A DNA stretch of 35,923 bases. It comes from a virus. The notes under the pieces are model-generated. The model worked only from the letters and a program-made list of their open reading frames with translations, did not search any database and was not told the origin of the DNA. Below, piece after piece: positions 1 to 10,400 of this stretch (within the stretch, counting starts at the first letter, position 1; the number at the start of each line of letters is the position of its first letter). The position numbers and the translations under genes were made by a program. Where the stretch lies: the IMG/VR virus record IMGVR_UViG_3300026097_000052, positions 1 through 35,923 of that record; one strand, given 5' to 3'.

Positions 1-1
1 C

Positions 2-70
2 AATGCTGATCTTTTACTGTGGTCAACCCGCAATGCAAGGTGGTTGGAGGGACAGGATCCCCGGTTGTAA
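2..70 (+). CDS. Possible 3' end of an upstream gene (partial)
   Basis: The frame starting at base 2 is open from the window edge to a TAA at 68-70 and would give the last 22 residues of a protein that begins outside the window. The stop sits 9 nt before the next start, a spacing typical of the tightly packed genes here. Another frame (from base 3) is also open across this stretch and runs on past base 80, so the assignment is tentative. No family can be recognised from so short a tail. The first 80 bases are about 54% G+C by hand count, clearly higher than the genes that follow. Confidence 0.35.
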   Translation, partial: NADLLLWSTRNARWLEGQDPRL

Positions 71-79
71 GGAGAGCGC

Positions 80-1132
80 ATGGCGATTGGTCGTATTAGT
101 GGTCCGCTCTTAAAGGCTAATCTGATACGTGATGGCGTCGATTTAGCATTTGAGACAGACCTTCTCTATTTAGATGTTAACAACGCTCGAATAGGTGTTA
201 ACAATTCTACTCCTACGACCGACCTCGATGTTAACGGTACAACCCGTAGTACAAATCTTATAGTAGACAATCAACTAGATATCGGTAATTTAACTATTAC
301 TGGTAACACTATTAGTACATCTGCTTCAACTATTAATTTTACTGCCGCTGGAGGCGAAGCTGTTGTTTATAATGCTAGATTATTAGTTGATGATATCGAA
401 ATTACAGGCAATACTGTTAAAACTATCAATAGTAACGCAAATTTAGAACTATCTCCAAATGGTACAGGTGAATTAATTATTAATTCGTCAACTACTATAA
501 ATGGAGATTTATATGTTACTGGTAACATAACAACTGATGGTAATGTAACTATTGGTGGAAATATTACAATCGGTGATGAACTTACTGATACACTTACTAT
601 TAATGCTAGTATAACGTCAGATTTAATTCCAGAAACAGACAATGTTTATGATATTGGATCAGTTGGGTTAAGATGGCAAAATGTATATGTTAATAATTTT
701 AACACCAGCTCATTTAACACTCCTACACTAGATGTAGGCGATATTAGTATTAGAGACAACGAGATTTTTACCGACACTGGATTAGATTTAATTCTTTATG
801 GTAATGGTACTGGAGGAGTACAACTAGGTAATTTTAAAATAACTGGTAATGTAATAGAAAATGTTGCAAATAATCAAATTACACAAATTTTACAAACTGG
901 TACTGGTTATTTTAAAATTGATACAACGAACGGATTTGTTCCACCAAGAGGTAACGATGCTCAACGCCCAACAGCATATGCTGTAGTAGGAATGACTAGA
1001 TACAATACAAATTCAAGAGCTCTTGAAGTGTGGACTGGTAGTGCATGGGGTAGTCCTGCAGGTGCTAGTGGAGCAGTTTCAGAAATTATAGCAAATGATA
1101 TTTCAGCATCATTTGCATTGATGTTAGGATAA
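80..1132 (+). CDS. Tail-fibre-like virion structural protein (350 aa)
   Basis: The start is ATG at 80, preceded by GGAG about 6 nt upstream. The protein is low in charge and rich in N, T, G, I and V. Short beta-strand repeats of the NGTGELIINSSTTINGDLYVTG type (around residues 126-149) are followed by VYDIGSVGLRWQNVYVNNF (around 189-207). Both patterns are common in fibre or appendage proteins of marine T4-like phages, where they form intertwined beta structures. The C-terminal part (around 290-327) has a TRYNTNSRALEVWTGSAWGS-like segment typical of fibre tips and attachment proteins. It opens a run of plus-strand structural genes; the next gene begins 4 nt after its stop. The role in tail or fibre structure is inferred from composition and context; the exact virion position is unknown. 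Confidence 0.75.
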   Translation: MAIGRISGPLLKANLIRDGVDLAFETDLLYLDVNNARIGVNNSTPTTDLDVNGTTRSTNLIVDNQLDIGNLTITGNTISTSASTINFTAAGGEAVVYNARLLVDDIEITGNTVKTINSNANLELSPNGTGELIINSSTTINGDLYVTGNITTDGNVTIGGNITIGDELTDTLTINASITSDLIPETDNVYDIGSVGLRWQNVYVNNFNTSSFNTPTLDVGDISIRDNEIFTDTGLDLILYGNGTGGVQLGNFKITGNVIENVANNQITQILQTGTGYFKIDTTNGFVPPRGNDAQRPTAYAVVGMTRYNTNSRALEVWTGSAWGSPAGASGAVSEIIANDISASFALMLG

Positions 1133-1136
1133 TAAG

Positions 1137-1469
1137 ATGCCAACAGTTTTTAGACATACAGTTACAACTGATATAGGTACAACACCAGTTGATGTAGTTC
1201 AAATTCCACCAGGGGTGAGAGCTACAGTTATTGGTTGTAATTTAGCAAATACTACAGATTATGATACTGCTGTGGTTGATTTGTTTGTTGTAGACGAAAA
1301 TTCTACACAAGGATATTATGTAAGGGGTATTGTAATACCTCCAAACTCTGCTATAAAAGTAGTAACACAAGGTGAAAAATTAATTTTACCAGAAACAGCA
1401 GGTTTAAGAATAGCTAGTGACACAGAATCGAGTATCGATGCAACTGTCAGCTATGTTGAGATATCATAA
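1137..1469 (+). CDS. Small beta-sandwich structural protein (110 aa)
   Basis: A short protein predicted to be almost all beta strands, with no signal peptide or membrane segment. It starts at ATG 1137, four bases after the previous stop; AGGATAATAAG upstream supplies a weak ribosome-binding site. The layout resembles the 106-aa protein at 15091: a central strand with CNLANTT/CNRGST, a mid-protein IPPNS/LPNG turn, and a C-terminal alternating-hydrophobic strand. This suggests a shared fold and perhaps distant common ancestry. Small proteins of this type sit between fibre genes in marine T4-like phages and are thought to be virion or fibre-connector components. The function is inferred from context only. 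Confidence 0.65.
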   Translation: MPTVFRHTVTTDIGTTPVDVVQIPPGVRATVIGCNLANTTDYDTAVVDLFVVDENSTQGYYVRGIVIPPNSAIKVVTQGEKLILPETAGLRIASDTESSIDATVSYVEIS

Positions 1470-1478
1470 GGAATAGCA

Positions 1479-1850
1479 ATGGCAAATTCATATTATATAG
1501 GAACAAGTCCAGAAACAGCATTAGGGGATAGTCCTAGATATTGGTATGCTGTTCGCAGAAATGATGACGGTGAATTATTTTTATTAAGAAGCGATCAATT
1601 AAAAGATAAAGATATTGTAACAATAAACAATCCAGGTGGACCATCAGAGAACTTTGAAGATTTTGAGCCTGGAATTGATTATTTTGAAGGTATTAAAGCA
1701 GATCATGAACCAGAGCATGATAATTTATTCTGGACACAATATAGATGGGATAATAGAAGTATTTTGTACTATGTTGACGAGGAAGGTCAATTAGTACAAA
1801 GAATTAATTTTTCTTATACATATCCTGATGGGATTTCAAGCAACGGTTAA
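1479..1850 (+). CDS. Conserved small phage protein, probably structural (123 aa)
   Basis: It starts at ATG 1479 with AAGGA 6-10 nt upstream. The protein is acidic and aromatic-rich: PRYWYAVRRNDDGELFLLRS near residues 19-38, an acidic middle (ENFEDFEPGIDYFEG) and a C-terminal ILYYVDEEGQLVQRINF strand. It has no membrane segment or recognised catalytic motif. It ends 5 nt before the 1858-aa fibre gene, so it is almost certainly co-expressed with it. The function is unknown; a minor virion protein or a fibre-assembly factor would both fit the position. Confidence 0.6.
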   Translation: MANSYYIGTSPETALGDSPRYWYAVRRNDDGELFLLRSDQLKDKDIVTINNPGGPSENFEDFEPGIDYFEGIKADHEPEHDNLFWTQYRWDNRSILYYVDEEGQLVQRINFSYTYPDGISSNG

Positions 1851-1855
1851 AAAAT

Positions 1856-4800
1856 ATGGCAGAGTTTAAAATAAGCAGAATTCGCTACACATGGCGAAAC
1901 GAATGGCAAACATCAACTAGCTACAATCGTGATGATGTGATTAGATACGGTGGATCGTCATGGGTATGTATCAGACAACACACCTCATCAGCATTTACTA
2001 GCGATCAAGAGTTTTTAGCTAATCCTAATGATACGGATTTTAGCCCAGCCTGGGTTAAGATGACCGATGGTTATGAATTCCGCGGCGACTGGCAATCTTC
2101 TACTTTATATAATTTAGGTGATATTGTTGCATACGGCGGCGTTTTGTATCTTTGTATTATATCATATACATCTACGTCAATTTTTGATGAAAATATTGAT
2201 AATTTTGCCGTATACGCAATTAGCGATTCTTGGAATACTGCATGGGTTGCAGAAACTAGATACGGTGTCGGAGATGTTGTTTCGTATAACGGAATTGTAT
2301 ATAGATGTATTCAAGGACATACTTCATCTTCCACAGCTAATGGGTTAGAATTTGATTCAAGCAAGTGGGAAGTTTATTATAGTAACGTTGTTTTTAGAGG
2401 TGAATATGCTAGTTCCATAAGATATCGTCCGAATGACCTAGTAATTTATAACGGAACACTTTTAAGAAACACTATTGGTTATACATCTAGCGATACATTC
2501 TCATCTACATATTGGGATGTTGAATTTCCAGGGTTTGAGTTTAATGAAGATTGGGACAATGCAACTTATTACGGCATAGGAAGTGTTGTCCGTCATGGCG
2601 GATTTCTTTATAGGGGAATTAGATCTAGTTATAATGTTAATCCATCTGAATCTGCCGAACAAGGCGGAAATGCACATTGGGAAATTCTATCAAAAGGAAT
2701 TAACTTTAGAGGTTCATGGAATGTTAATTTAGAATATAAATCAGGAGATGTAGTAAGACGCGGAGGCAATCTATATGTTGCTAAAATTGACACAGGTGTG
2801 GGTGATGGTAGTTCTTTAGACTATCTTGACGATTCAAATTGGGAAATACTGGCACCTTCACAAAATTGGCGTAACTTTTGGAGTGAATCGGTATTATATT
2901 CTGTAAATGATTTAGTAATTTATTTAGGAAACACATATAAATGTAACTTCGAACACACTTCATCGCCAACTAATTTTCCAGGAGATAACGGCGAAGGATT
3001 CTTTTATTGGGATTTAGTTTTACAATCAAGTTCCCCAGCAGGTTTAAAACAACGAGGAGATTTGCTAACTTTTGATCTTTCTAGGGAGGATGTTGGCGAC
3101 GGTAGTACATTTGATCTTACCAGTGTTGAACTCGGAGATGAAGGACAACTCTTAACAGTAAACAACGAAGACAGAATTATTTACAAAGATTACGCTCAAA
3201 TAAATCGTGTTTTTTATGTTTCGCCTAGTGGTATAGACGATCTCACCGACACTCAGAGAGGTGTAAGCCCGTTTAAACCTTGGAAAACTGTTCGATTTGC
3301 CGCAGAACAAGCTGACGATGGATTTGACGGAACAACTACTATAAATGTTGATACAGGCGAGTACGAAGAAATACTGCCGATAATTGTTCCTAAAAAAACA
3401 GTAATATTAGGATCTGAATTAAGGTCAACTACAATTAAACCAAATCAAGCTATAACTGCACTAGAAAATGATGCTTCATATACTATTGCTGTGCTAAACA
3501 GACTATCTTCAATAATAGATGAAATTATTAGAGGTCAGTCGATAACTAAAACTTTTGGTAATACTTTAGATCCTGTAATTCCGACGAGAACAACATCTAC
3601 TCAAGTTCCATTCGATCCACCTAGATTTGAAGGAACTCCTGCTGTAGAAGTTTTTCAAACAGTAACAACAACAAGTGATGTTGTTGGTAATTCTATGGCT
3701 GCTACATCAGTCCAAGATTTAATAGCCGATATCGTAAGTTATATTAATTTTTATGTTAATAGTACAGGCGAAGATCCTGAAATAACTGGGACAAACACCG
3801 CTACCACAGATCAAGCTTATTTAGATACAGCTTTAGTTTTAGAAGCTAATAAAGATTTCCTTGCAGAAGAAGCAGTATTCTTTATGCTAGTGAATTTTAA
3901 TGATTACGATTTTGATTCAGATTTATATCGAAGAGATGTCAGAAGATATGTCGATTCGTGGATATATGATATTACATATACTGGAAATTATAAATCAATT
4001 TTAGCAGCGAGATACTACAGAAATGCTGTATTAGGATCGTTAACTGAGGATATGTTTTACTGTAGAGATGCCACTGGAGTGAGAAATTGTACTCTTAGTG
4101 GACTCACAGGAGCACTAAATCCTGCAAATGTTTTTGATTTATTTAGAAGACCAACCGGAGGATCTTATGTTTCACTTGATCCAGGCTGGGGTCCAGCAGA
4201 TGATAGAACATGGATCACATCACGATCTCCATATATTCAAGGTGTAACGACTATCGGAACCGGATGTATAGGACAAAAAATTGATGGTTCACTACACAAC
4301 GGTGGAAATAAGTCTATAACATCAAACGACTTTACACAGGTATTAAGTGACGGAGTCGGTGCATGGGTATTAAATAACGGTCGAGCAGAATTAGTATCTG
4401 TATTCACATATTATTGCCAAGTAGGTTATCTAGCAGAAGACGGCGGCATTATTCGTTCAACAAACGGCAATTGTTCGTATGGAACATTTGGAGCGATTGC
4501 AGAAGGTATTGATAATACTGAAGTTCCAAGAACAGCAACAGTTAATACTAGAACTGAACAGGCTATAGTTGCGGCAGCATTTAGCGGTGACTTTGTCGAC
4601 GAAATACAACTTATAGAATGGACAAATGCCGGACAAAATTATACACAAGCTACAGCTGATATTATCGGATCTGGAGTAAATGCTGAAGTCAAATTTGAAG
4701 ATTTTAGAGATGATGCAGTATTCCAAGCTAGATTGTTAGATGTTTCTACAAATCCTGCAATTACTAGTATAGGCGGCGGTGGCTTCGGAGTATCACAAAA

Positions 4801-7432
4801 TAATGCTCAGGTGCATGCAACACCTGGAGGAGACGAAACTTCAATTACAATTGCAACTTCTGATGATAATGATGAAGCAGATTATCTAGGAAAGCGTGTT
4901 ATATTAACCAGTGGAGTAGGAACTGGCCAATACGGTTATGTGACAGCCTATAATACAAGCACAAAAGTTGTTTCTGTTGCTAGAGAAAGTGATGATCAAC
5001 CAGGCTGGGATCATGTTGTTCCGGGAACGCCAAACGCTGTCTTTAACACTTCTACGGTGTATAGGATTGAACCAAGAGTAACTTTTTCTGATCCAGGATT
5101 TACAGCAACAGCTCATACATCACCAATAACAACAAACTTTATATCTTCAATATATGGCGAAACAACAGAAACATATAATAATATTACCGGAGATGCCGGT
5201 ACTGGTGATACCATTGGAATTTCACCTGCTACTGCAACTTTTGATATTACAAAAGTAGGAAGAAGCTATGAGGTTGAAATTGACGACGCCGGAGCAGGTT
5301 ATGAAGTAGGAGATGTAATTACTGTTACTGGTGATAATCTAGGAGGTACAACTCCAGAAAATGATCTAGAAATTACTGTGACAGAAATATCCGACGATAG
5401 TACTAATTCAATAATTTCTTTTACCAGCGAAGGTATAGGAGCAAGTGGTAAGTTTATAATATTACCTTCTGACGGCGAAGTAGGAATATATTCAAGCAAC
5501 GGCGAATCGTGGACAGATACTCAATTACCATCGTCAGGCGACTGGACGTGTTTAGCTTCAGGAAACAATAGATTTGTAACTATACAAAATGATAGTAATG
5601 TTGCTGCTTCATCCTTAAATGGGATAGATTGGACAGCTAGATCAATGCCAACATCTCAAGAGTGGAATGCAGTAACTTACGGTGACGGAGTATTTTTAGC
5701 TGTAGCAGGTACTAATGATGCTGGAGCACACAGTACAAACGGGATTTCTTGGACAGCCACAACTTTGCCAGATTCTGATGATTCTACCTTTAATGAATGG
5801 GTAGATGTAACCTACGGAAAAAATAAATTTATTGCTCTTGCGAATAGTAATAATATGGTTGCCGAAGGCGTGTACAACGAAAGTACATCTACATTTACAT
5901 GGGAATCGCACATCATGGATGTAGTTGCGGATAGTAGTCAAAAAGATTGGATATCAATTGCCTACGGAAATAATAGATTTGTTGCGTTATCTACAACTGG
6001 CGAAGTCGCATATAGTTTCCAAGGAACCAATTGGTTATCAGCATTTATGCCTACTCAAGATGGGTCTACTGCACACTATTGGAGAAAAATAGTATATGCA
6101 CAAGGTGTATTTTTTGCAATTGGTGATACCGGATCTCGAGATGTTGCCGGTGATACAACTAGTGGACCTACTACATTTTGTGCTACCAGTCCAGACGGAA
6201 TCAATTGGACAAGCAGAGAATTTACTGAAGAATCTAATTGGAGAACTATTTGTTTTGGTAATCCGTATACTAGTGCAGAAGATTCATCTGTTGGAAAAAA
6301 TACACCTATGTGGATAGCCGCTGCAGATAACTCAAACGTGCTTAACAAAATTAGAACCGGAGCCAGAGCGTTAGGTAGAGTAACAGTTTCTGCGGGAGTT
6401 ATAGGACAGGTAAAATTGTGGAATCCTGGTTCGGGATATAGAGATAACCCATCTATCACGGTATATGATCCTAATTCGACTTCTGACCCAAGTGTTGAAA
6501 ATCGGCTTGCTGACGGAGTACTATCAGAACCTAGCTGGCTCAACAGAGGACTTGGATATAGATCTGCCTCGACAAGAGTTACAATCTCTGGCGACGGGTT
6601 TGCAGATATTATACCTGTAGGAAAATTTGTTACCATTAACGGATTATCGAAATACCCAGGACCCGGAACACAGATCACTTTCGCAGGAAATAGCAAAATT
6701 TACACCATTGTTACAATCACTGAACAAGGCCAATTTGATGAGGGATTACAGGCATTCGTTCGTGTAACGCCAGAATTAAAGGTAATAGACAAACTAGAGC
6801 ACGGAACTACAGCAAGCTTAAGAGAAAGATATGCACAATGCCGAATTACAGGGCACGATTTCTTAGATATTGGTACAGGCAATTTTGAAAATACTAACTA
6901 TCCAGAATTATACTCTACAGGTTTATATGTGCCAGCTCCAGAAAATGAAGTGCGAGAGGATGACGGCGGAAGGGTATTTTATACTTCAACTGATCAAAGC
7001 GGTAACTTTAGAACAGGTGAATTATTTGCAGTAGAGCAAGCAACAGGTATTGTTACAATTAGTTCAGATTTCTTTGATTTATCCGGATTAACAGAATTAA
7101 GGTTAGGTGGTGTAAGACTAGGCGGATCGGGAGCTGTTATTAGAGAATTTTCGACAGATGCAACATTTACAGAAGATTCGAATAATGTAGTTCCAACGCA
7201 AAGGGCAATTGCCGCCTATCTTGCAAGTAGACTAAGTTTAGGCGGATCAGAAATAGCCACTTCTAGTTTTGTTGCTGGTACTGTAAGAGTTGGACCTGAC
7301 TTTATAGGTAATACGGCTGGTTTACGCATTGTGGTACCAGTCAAAGCAGTGTTCGAAGGTGAAACTTCAAAAATACGAGGTTCGATTCTTGCACAAACAA
7401 TGTTCTTTAAAGCATCAAGGACATCCCAGTAA
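1856..7432 (+). CDS. Giant modular tail-fibre protein (1858 aa)
   Basis: The architecture can be read directly. Residues ~8-363 hold seven repeats of a W-x(5)-Y-x(2)-(G/N)D-V/L-V-x-Y-G-G-x-x-Y-x-C type, resembling small chitin/carbohydrate-binding modules (CBM5/12-like). A beta-helix-like stretch starts near residue 451 (VFYVSPSG) and includes EEILPIIVPKKTVILG near 505-520 and a DPGWGP-containing block near 775-885. Residues ~1195-1500 carry six units ending in NG-x-x-W-like motifs (SSNGESW, SLNGIDW, STNGISW and others), consistent with a beta-propeller of Asp-box/sialidase-like shape. The C-terminal ~150 residues (GRVFYTSTDQSGNFRTGELF) are shared with the next gene. It is paralogous to the 2535-aa protein along most of its length. 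It probably binds host-surface glycans as part of a tail fibre. Its start has only a weak ribosome-binding site 5 nt after the previous gene, suggesting translational coupling. Confidence 0.8.
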   Translation: MAEFKISRIRYTWRNEWQTSTSYNRDDVIRYGGSSWVCIRQHTSSAFTSDQEFLANPNDTDFSPAWVKMTDGYEFRGDWQSSTLYNLGDIVAYGGVLYLCIISYTSTSIFDENIDNFAVYAISDSWNTAWVAETRYGVGDVVSYNGIVYRCIQGHTSSSTANGLEFDSSKWEVYYSNVVFRGEYASSIRYRPNDLVIYNGTLLRNTIGYTSSDTFSSTYWDVEFPGFEFNEDWDNATYYGIGSVVRHGGFLYRGIRSSYNVNPSESAEQGGNAHWEILSKGINFRGSWNVNLEYKSGDVVRRGGNLYVAKIDTGVGDGSSLDYLDDSNWEILAPSQNWRNFWSESVLYSVNDLVIYLGNTYKCNFEHTSSPTNFPGDNGEGFFYWDLVLQSSSPAGLKQRGDLLTFDLSREDVGDGSTFDLTSVELGDEGQLLTVNNEDRIIYKDYAQINRVFYVSPSGIDDLTDTQRGVSPFKPWKTVRFAAEQADDGFDGTTTINVDTGEYEEILPIIVPKKTVILGSELRSTTIKPNQAITALENDASYTIAVLNRLSSIIDEIIRGQSITKTFGNTLDPVIPTRTTSTQVPFDPPRFEGTPAVEVFQTVTTTSDVVGNSMAATSVQDLIADIVSYINFYVNSTGEDPEITGTNTATTDQAYLDTALVLEANKDFLAEEAVFFMLVNFNDYDFDSDLYRRDVRRYVDSWIYDITYTGNYKSILAARYYRNAVLGSLTEDMFYCRDATGVRNCTLSGLTGALNPANVFDLFRRPTGGSYVSLDPGWGPADDRTWITSRSPYIQGVTTIGTGCIGQKIDGSLHNGGNKSITSNDFTQVLSDGVGAWVLNNGRAELVSVFTYYCQVGYLAEDGGIIRSTNGNCSYGTFGAIAEGIDNTEVPRTATVNTRTEQAIVAAAFSGDFVDEIQLIEWTNAGQNYTQATADIIGSGVNAEVKFEDFRDDAVFQARLLDVSTNPAITSIGGGGFGVSQNNAQVHATPGGDETSITIATSDDNDEADYLGKRVILTSGVGTGQYGYVTAYNTSTKVVSVARESDDQPGWDHVVPGTPNAVFNTSTVYRIEPRVTFSDPGFTATAHTSPITTNFISSIYGETTETYNNITGDAGTGDTIGISPATATFDITKVGRSYEVEIDDAGAGYEVGDVITVTGDNLGGTTPENDLEITVTEISDDSTNSIISFTSEGIGASGKFIILPSDGEVGIYSSNGESWTDTQLPSSGDWTCLASGNNRFVTIQNDSNVAASSLNGIDWTARSMPTSQEWNAVTYGDGVFLAVAGTNDAGAHSTNGISWTATTLPDSDDSTFNEWVDVTYGKNKFIALANSNNMVAEGVYNESTSTFTWESHIMDVVADSSQKDWISIAYGNNRFVALSTTGEVAYSFQGTNWLSAFMPTQDGSTAHYWRKIVYAQGVFFAIGDTGSRDVAGDTTSGPTTFCATSPDGINWTSREFTEESNWRTICFGNPYTSAEDSSVGKNTPMWIAAADNSNVLNKIRTGARALGRVTVSAGVIGQVKLWNPGSGYRDNPSITVYDPNSTSDPSVENRLADGVLSEPSWLNRGLGYRSASTRVTISGDGFADIIPVGKFVTINGLSKYPGPGTQITFAGNSKIYTIVTITEQGQFDEGLQAFVRVTPELKVIDKLEHGTTASLRERYAQCRITGHDFLDIGTGNFENTNYPELYSTGLYVPAPENEVREDDGGRVFYTSTDQSGNFRTGELFAVEQATGIVTISSDFFDLSGLTELRLGGVRLGGSGAVIREFSTDATFTEDSNNVVPTQRAIAAYLASRLSLGGSEIATSSFVAGTVRVGPDFIGNTAGLRIVVPVKAVFEGETSKIRGSILAQTMFFKASRTSQ
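1877..2944 (+). repeat. Seven CBM5/12-like repeats in the first giant fibre
   Basis: Seven in-frame repeats of about 45-60 residues each contain a leading aromatic pair (for example FRGDW), then Y-x-x-x-D-V-V and a G-G-x-x-Y/W turn. The repeats are diverged at DNA level. Repeats 4-6 lack the closing cysteine (LLRN, LYRG, LYVA). Confidence 0.65.
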
Positions 7433-7435
7433 TTA

Positions 7436-7443
7436 GCTAAATA
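7436..7443 (+). promoter_or_regulatory. Possible late promoter (GCTAAATA)
   Basis: GCTAAATA differs by one base from the T4-type late consensus NATAAATA and lies 19 nt before the ATG of the 2535-aa fibre. The same extended context (TAAATACATT followed shortly by GGAG) recurs before the gene at 15091, where the match is exact. This is the weakest of the promoter candidates. Confidence 0.3.
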
Positions 7444-7462
7444 CATTAACGGAGTTATATAA

Positions 7463-10400
7463 ATGGCAGAATTTAAATTAGGTAGAATTAGATTTGTATG
7501 GAAGGGGGACTGGGCTGCCTCAACTACATACTATGTAGATGATGTTATTAGATATGGTGGCAAAACATACATATGTGCGGTAGGCCACACATCGGCAGAT
7601 AATTTTTATACAGATTTATCTTACAATCCAACTAAATGGAATCAGATGAGCGACGGCCAAGAATGGCGTGCCGATTGGTCAGCTGATAGATTTTACAAAG
7701 TAAATGACTTAGTAAAGTACGGTGGCTTAATTTATATCTGCAACGAATCACACACTTCAGCAGCCACTGTTGATCTTGGATTAGAAGCTGATCAAGCAAA
7801 ATGGACTCTATATGCCGAAGGTTTAGATTGGAAAGGAAGTTGGCAGACATCTACTAGATATAAAGTAAATGATTTAGTCAGATATGGCGGATATACCTAT
7901 GTCTGTAACGAAGGACATGAATCTGCAGCTACAGTTTCTAGTGGTCTAGAAAATGACCAAGCAAAATGGGATTCGTTCAATGAAGGTATTGAATATAAAG
8001 GTACATGGACAGCATCTGGGACAAGATATAAAGTAAACGATGTAGTCCTTAATGGAGGATCGCTGTGGATCTGTAACACACAGCATAGTTCAGCACCATT
8101 GTTTGCGTCAGACGAAGCAAATTGGGATTTCTTTGTTAAAGGATTTGATTTTGAAAATGATTGGAGTAATGTTACAGTCTATCAACCTGGCGATGTTGTT
8201 CGTTACGGCGGAAATCAATACATAGCAAAAACTAACCATTCGAACGAAACACCATCTACAAGCACTTCTAATTGGGATCTTTTTACAGAAGGATTTAACT
8301 TTGTCTCCGATTGGAGCCAAGTAACATCTTATAAAATTGGCGATGTTGTAAGATTAAATGGTTATACATATCTTGCAACCGCTGATAATTCTGATAGTGA
8401 ACCGCCTAGTTCAGATTGGCAACGCCTCAATAGTGGAATCTTCTGGCGAGGTGAATGGGTAGATGATATCGAATATAAAATTGGTGACGCAGTCAGATTT
8501 GGATCCAATACATATATTTGTATTCTAAGTCATAGATCAGAAGGTGATGACGGCTCAACAGTTGGCATTGATATAGAAGGCGGCGGCGACGACAATTCAA
8601 GACCGGATCAAGATGTATCTGGTACATATTGGAATCTTCTTTCTATTGGTACAGAAACTGCGGTTCTTACAACAAGAGGCGATTTAGTCTACTACGGTGG
8701 AGCAGGCCCCACTCGTTTACCAGTCGGATTGGAAGGTCAAGTTTTAAGAGCTGGAGAATTTGATCCAGAATGGGCAACGTTAGGTCAAGTAGATCACGTA
8801 TATTATGTAGCTACTCATGGAACTGATTTACCAGGACCGGTTTGGGGGAACACTCTTGATAAGCCATTTAAAACTATTAGATATGCTTGCGAGCAAGTTG
8901 AAAATGGTCCTAGAAATCCAAATGCAAAGAGATTGTTAGAATTAAACAGAGCATTTATTCAAAGAGAAGTTACTGAGTGGATCCAATATCAAATTGCAAA
9001 TGACATTGCACCTTTTACAAGTTCTTTTGTATATGAAGATTACAAATGTGAAAGAGATATTGGTTATACAGTTGATGCATTAATTTACGATATCTCGCAT
9101 GGAGGGAACGTTAAAACTCGTGGTGTAGCAAATTCACTGGTCGGTGCAATAACTGAAGATAGTCCAGGTGCATATCCTGATCTAAGTGATGAGAAAGACG
9201 AATCAATTGCAGCATATAATTATATGGAAACTATAATTGGCAATGTTCTTTCTCAAGAAGCACCTTCAACAAATTATCAAACAGAAAACGGTGATAACTC
9301 TACAGCAATTGTTGAACAGTTTTTAGATGCAACTATTACTTCTGAATCAGGAGTAACAACAACTATTGCCGGATTGGTCGATATTATTACTAATGCATTA
9401 GAAGACGAAGATGCAAGCAGAGTACCTGCAAGATTTACTCCTTCAAATCTCATTAAAGTTGCAACTGGACAATACAGAGAAGTATTACCAATTATTGTTC
9501 CAGAAAGAACTTGCGTTTTAGGTGACGAACTTCGTTCTACTAATGCAGGACCAGGAGCTGGAACAACAGATATTTCAGATTCTTACTACAGTGTTGAAAC
9601 ATTAGGTCGTTTAGAAGAAATAATAGGAGACATCGTTAAAGGCAACGAAGTTACTGAAACTTCAGGAAATATGGAAGTACAAAGTAGAGATTTTCCATTT
9701 GCTGATACTCCTCAAGAAACAAAACTAAAAAGATTGGTAAGAACTATTCGTCATAGCATAGATTTTAGACTAGGAACTACAAATCTTACTAGTATTACAG
9801 ACCCAACTGGATATGATAGTTCGTATCTTTCAGGATACAGTAACGCTAGAAAAAATATTGAATATAACAAAAAGTTTTTGCAAGAAGAAGTAATATCATA
9901 TATTACTACAAACTATCCATCTGTAAAATATAGCAAAACTATATGTAAGAGAGACGTAGGATATATTATAGATGCATTAATATACGATTTAACCTACGGG
10001 GGAAATACGCAGAGTATAAATGCTGGGTTAGCATACTATGACGGATCGTCTGGAGCTTTGCAAATTGACAGTAGTGAAAAAGCAGCAACACTGGCTTCCT
10101 ATGACTTTTTAAAGACTAGACTACAACAAATTGTAGGATCTACAGTTTTTACACCGTTGCAAAGCGATATAACTCGTTACACAGGATCTGCCGGGTCTGT
10201 GGCTTCTACTAATGCTGTAGGCAGTTTAATGGATATAATTTACAATATTGTAAATGGCGGGACAACCTCTGCACCTAATATTACTGTAACTACAATAACT
10301 ACAGATACTCTCACAACGGGTACTGCACACAATTTGAATGTTGGTGATACATTTACACCTAGAACTACTCAAAACGGTTTGGTTAAAAATACCAAATATT

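Noticed and set aside
6076-6696. Open frame of 206 codons on the minus strand opposite the first giant fibre
   Set aside because: It lies wholly antisense to a well-supported modular protein, has low-complexity composition, and no ribosome-binding site or family resemblance. The long open frame comes from codon bias of the repeats.
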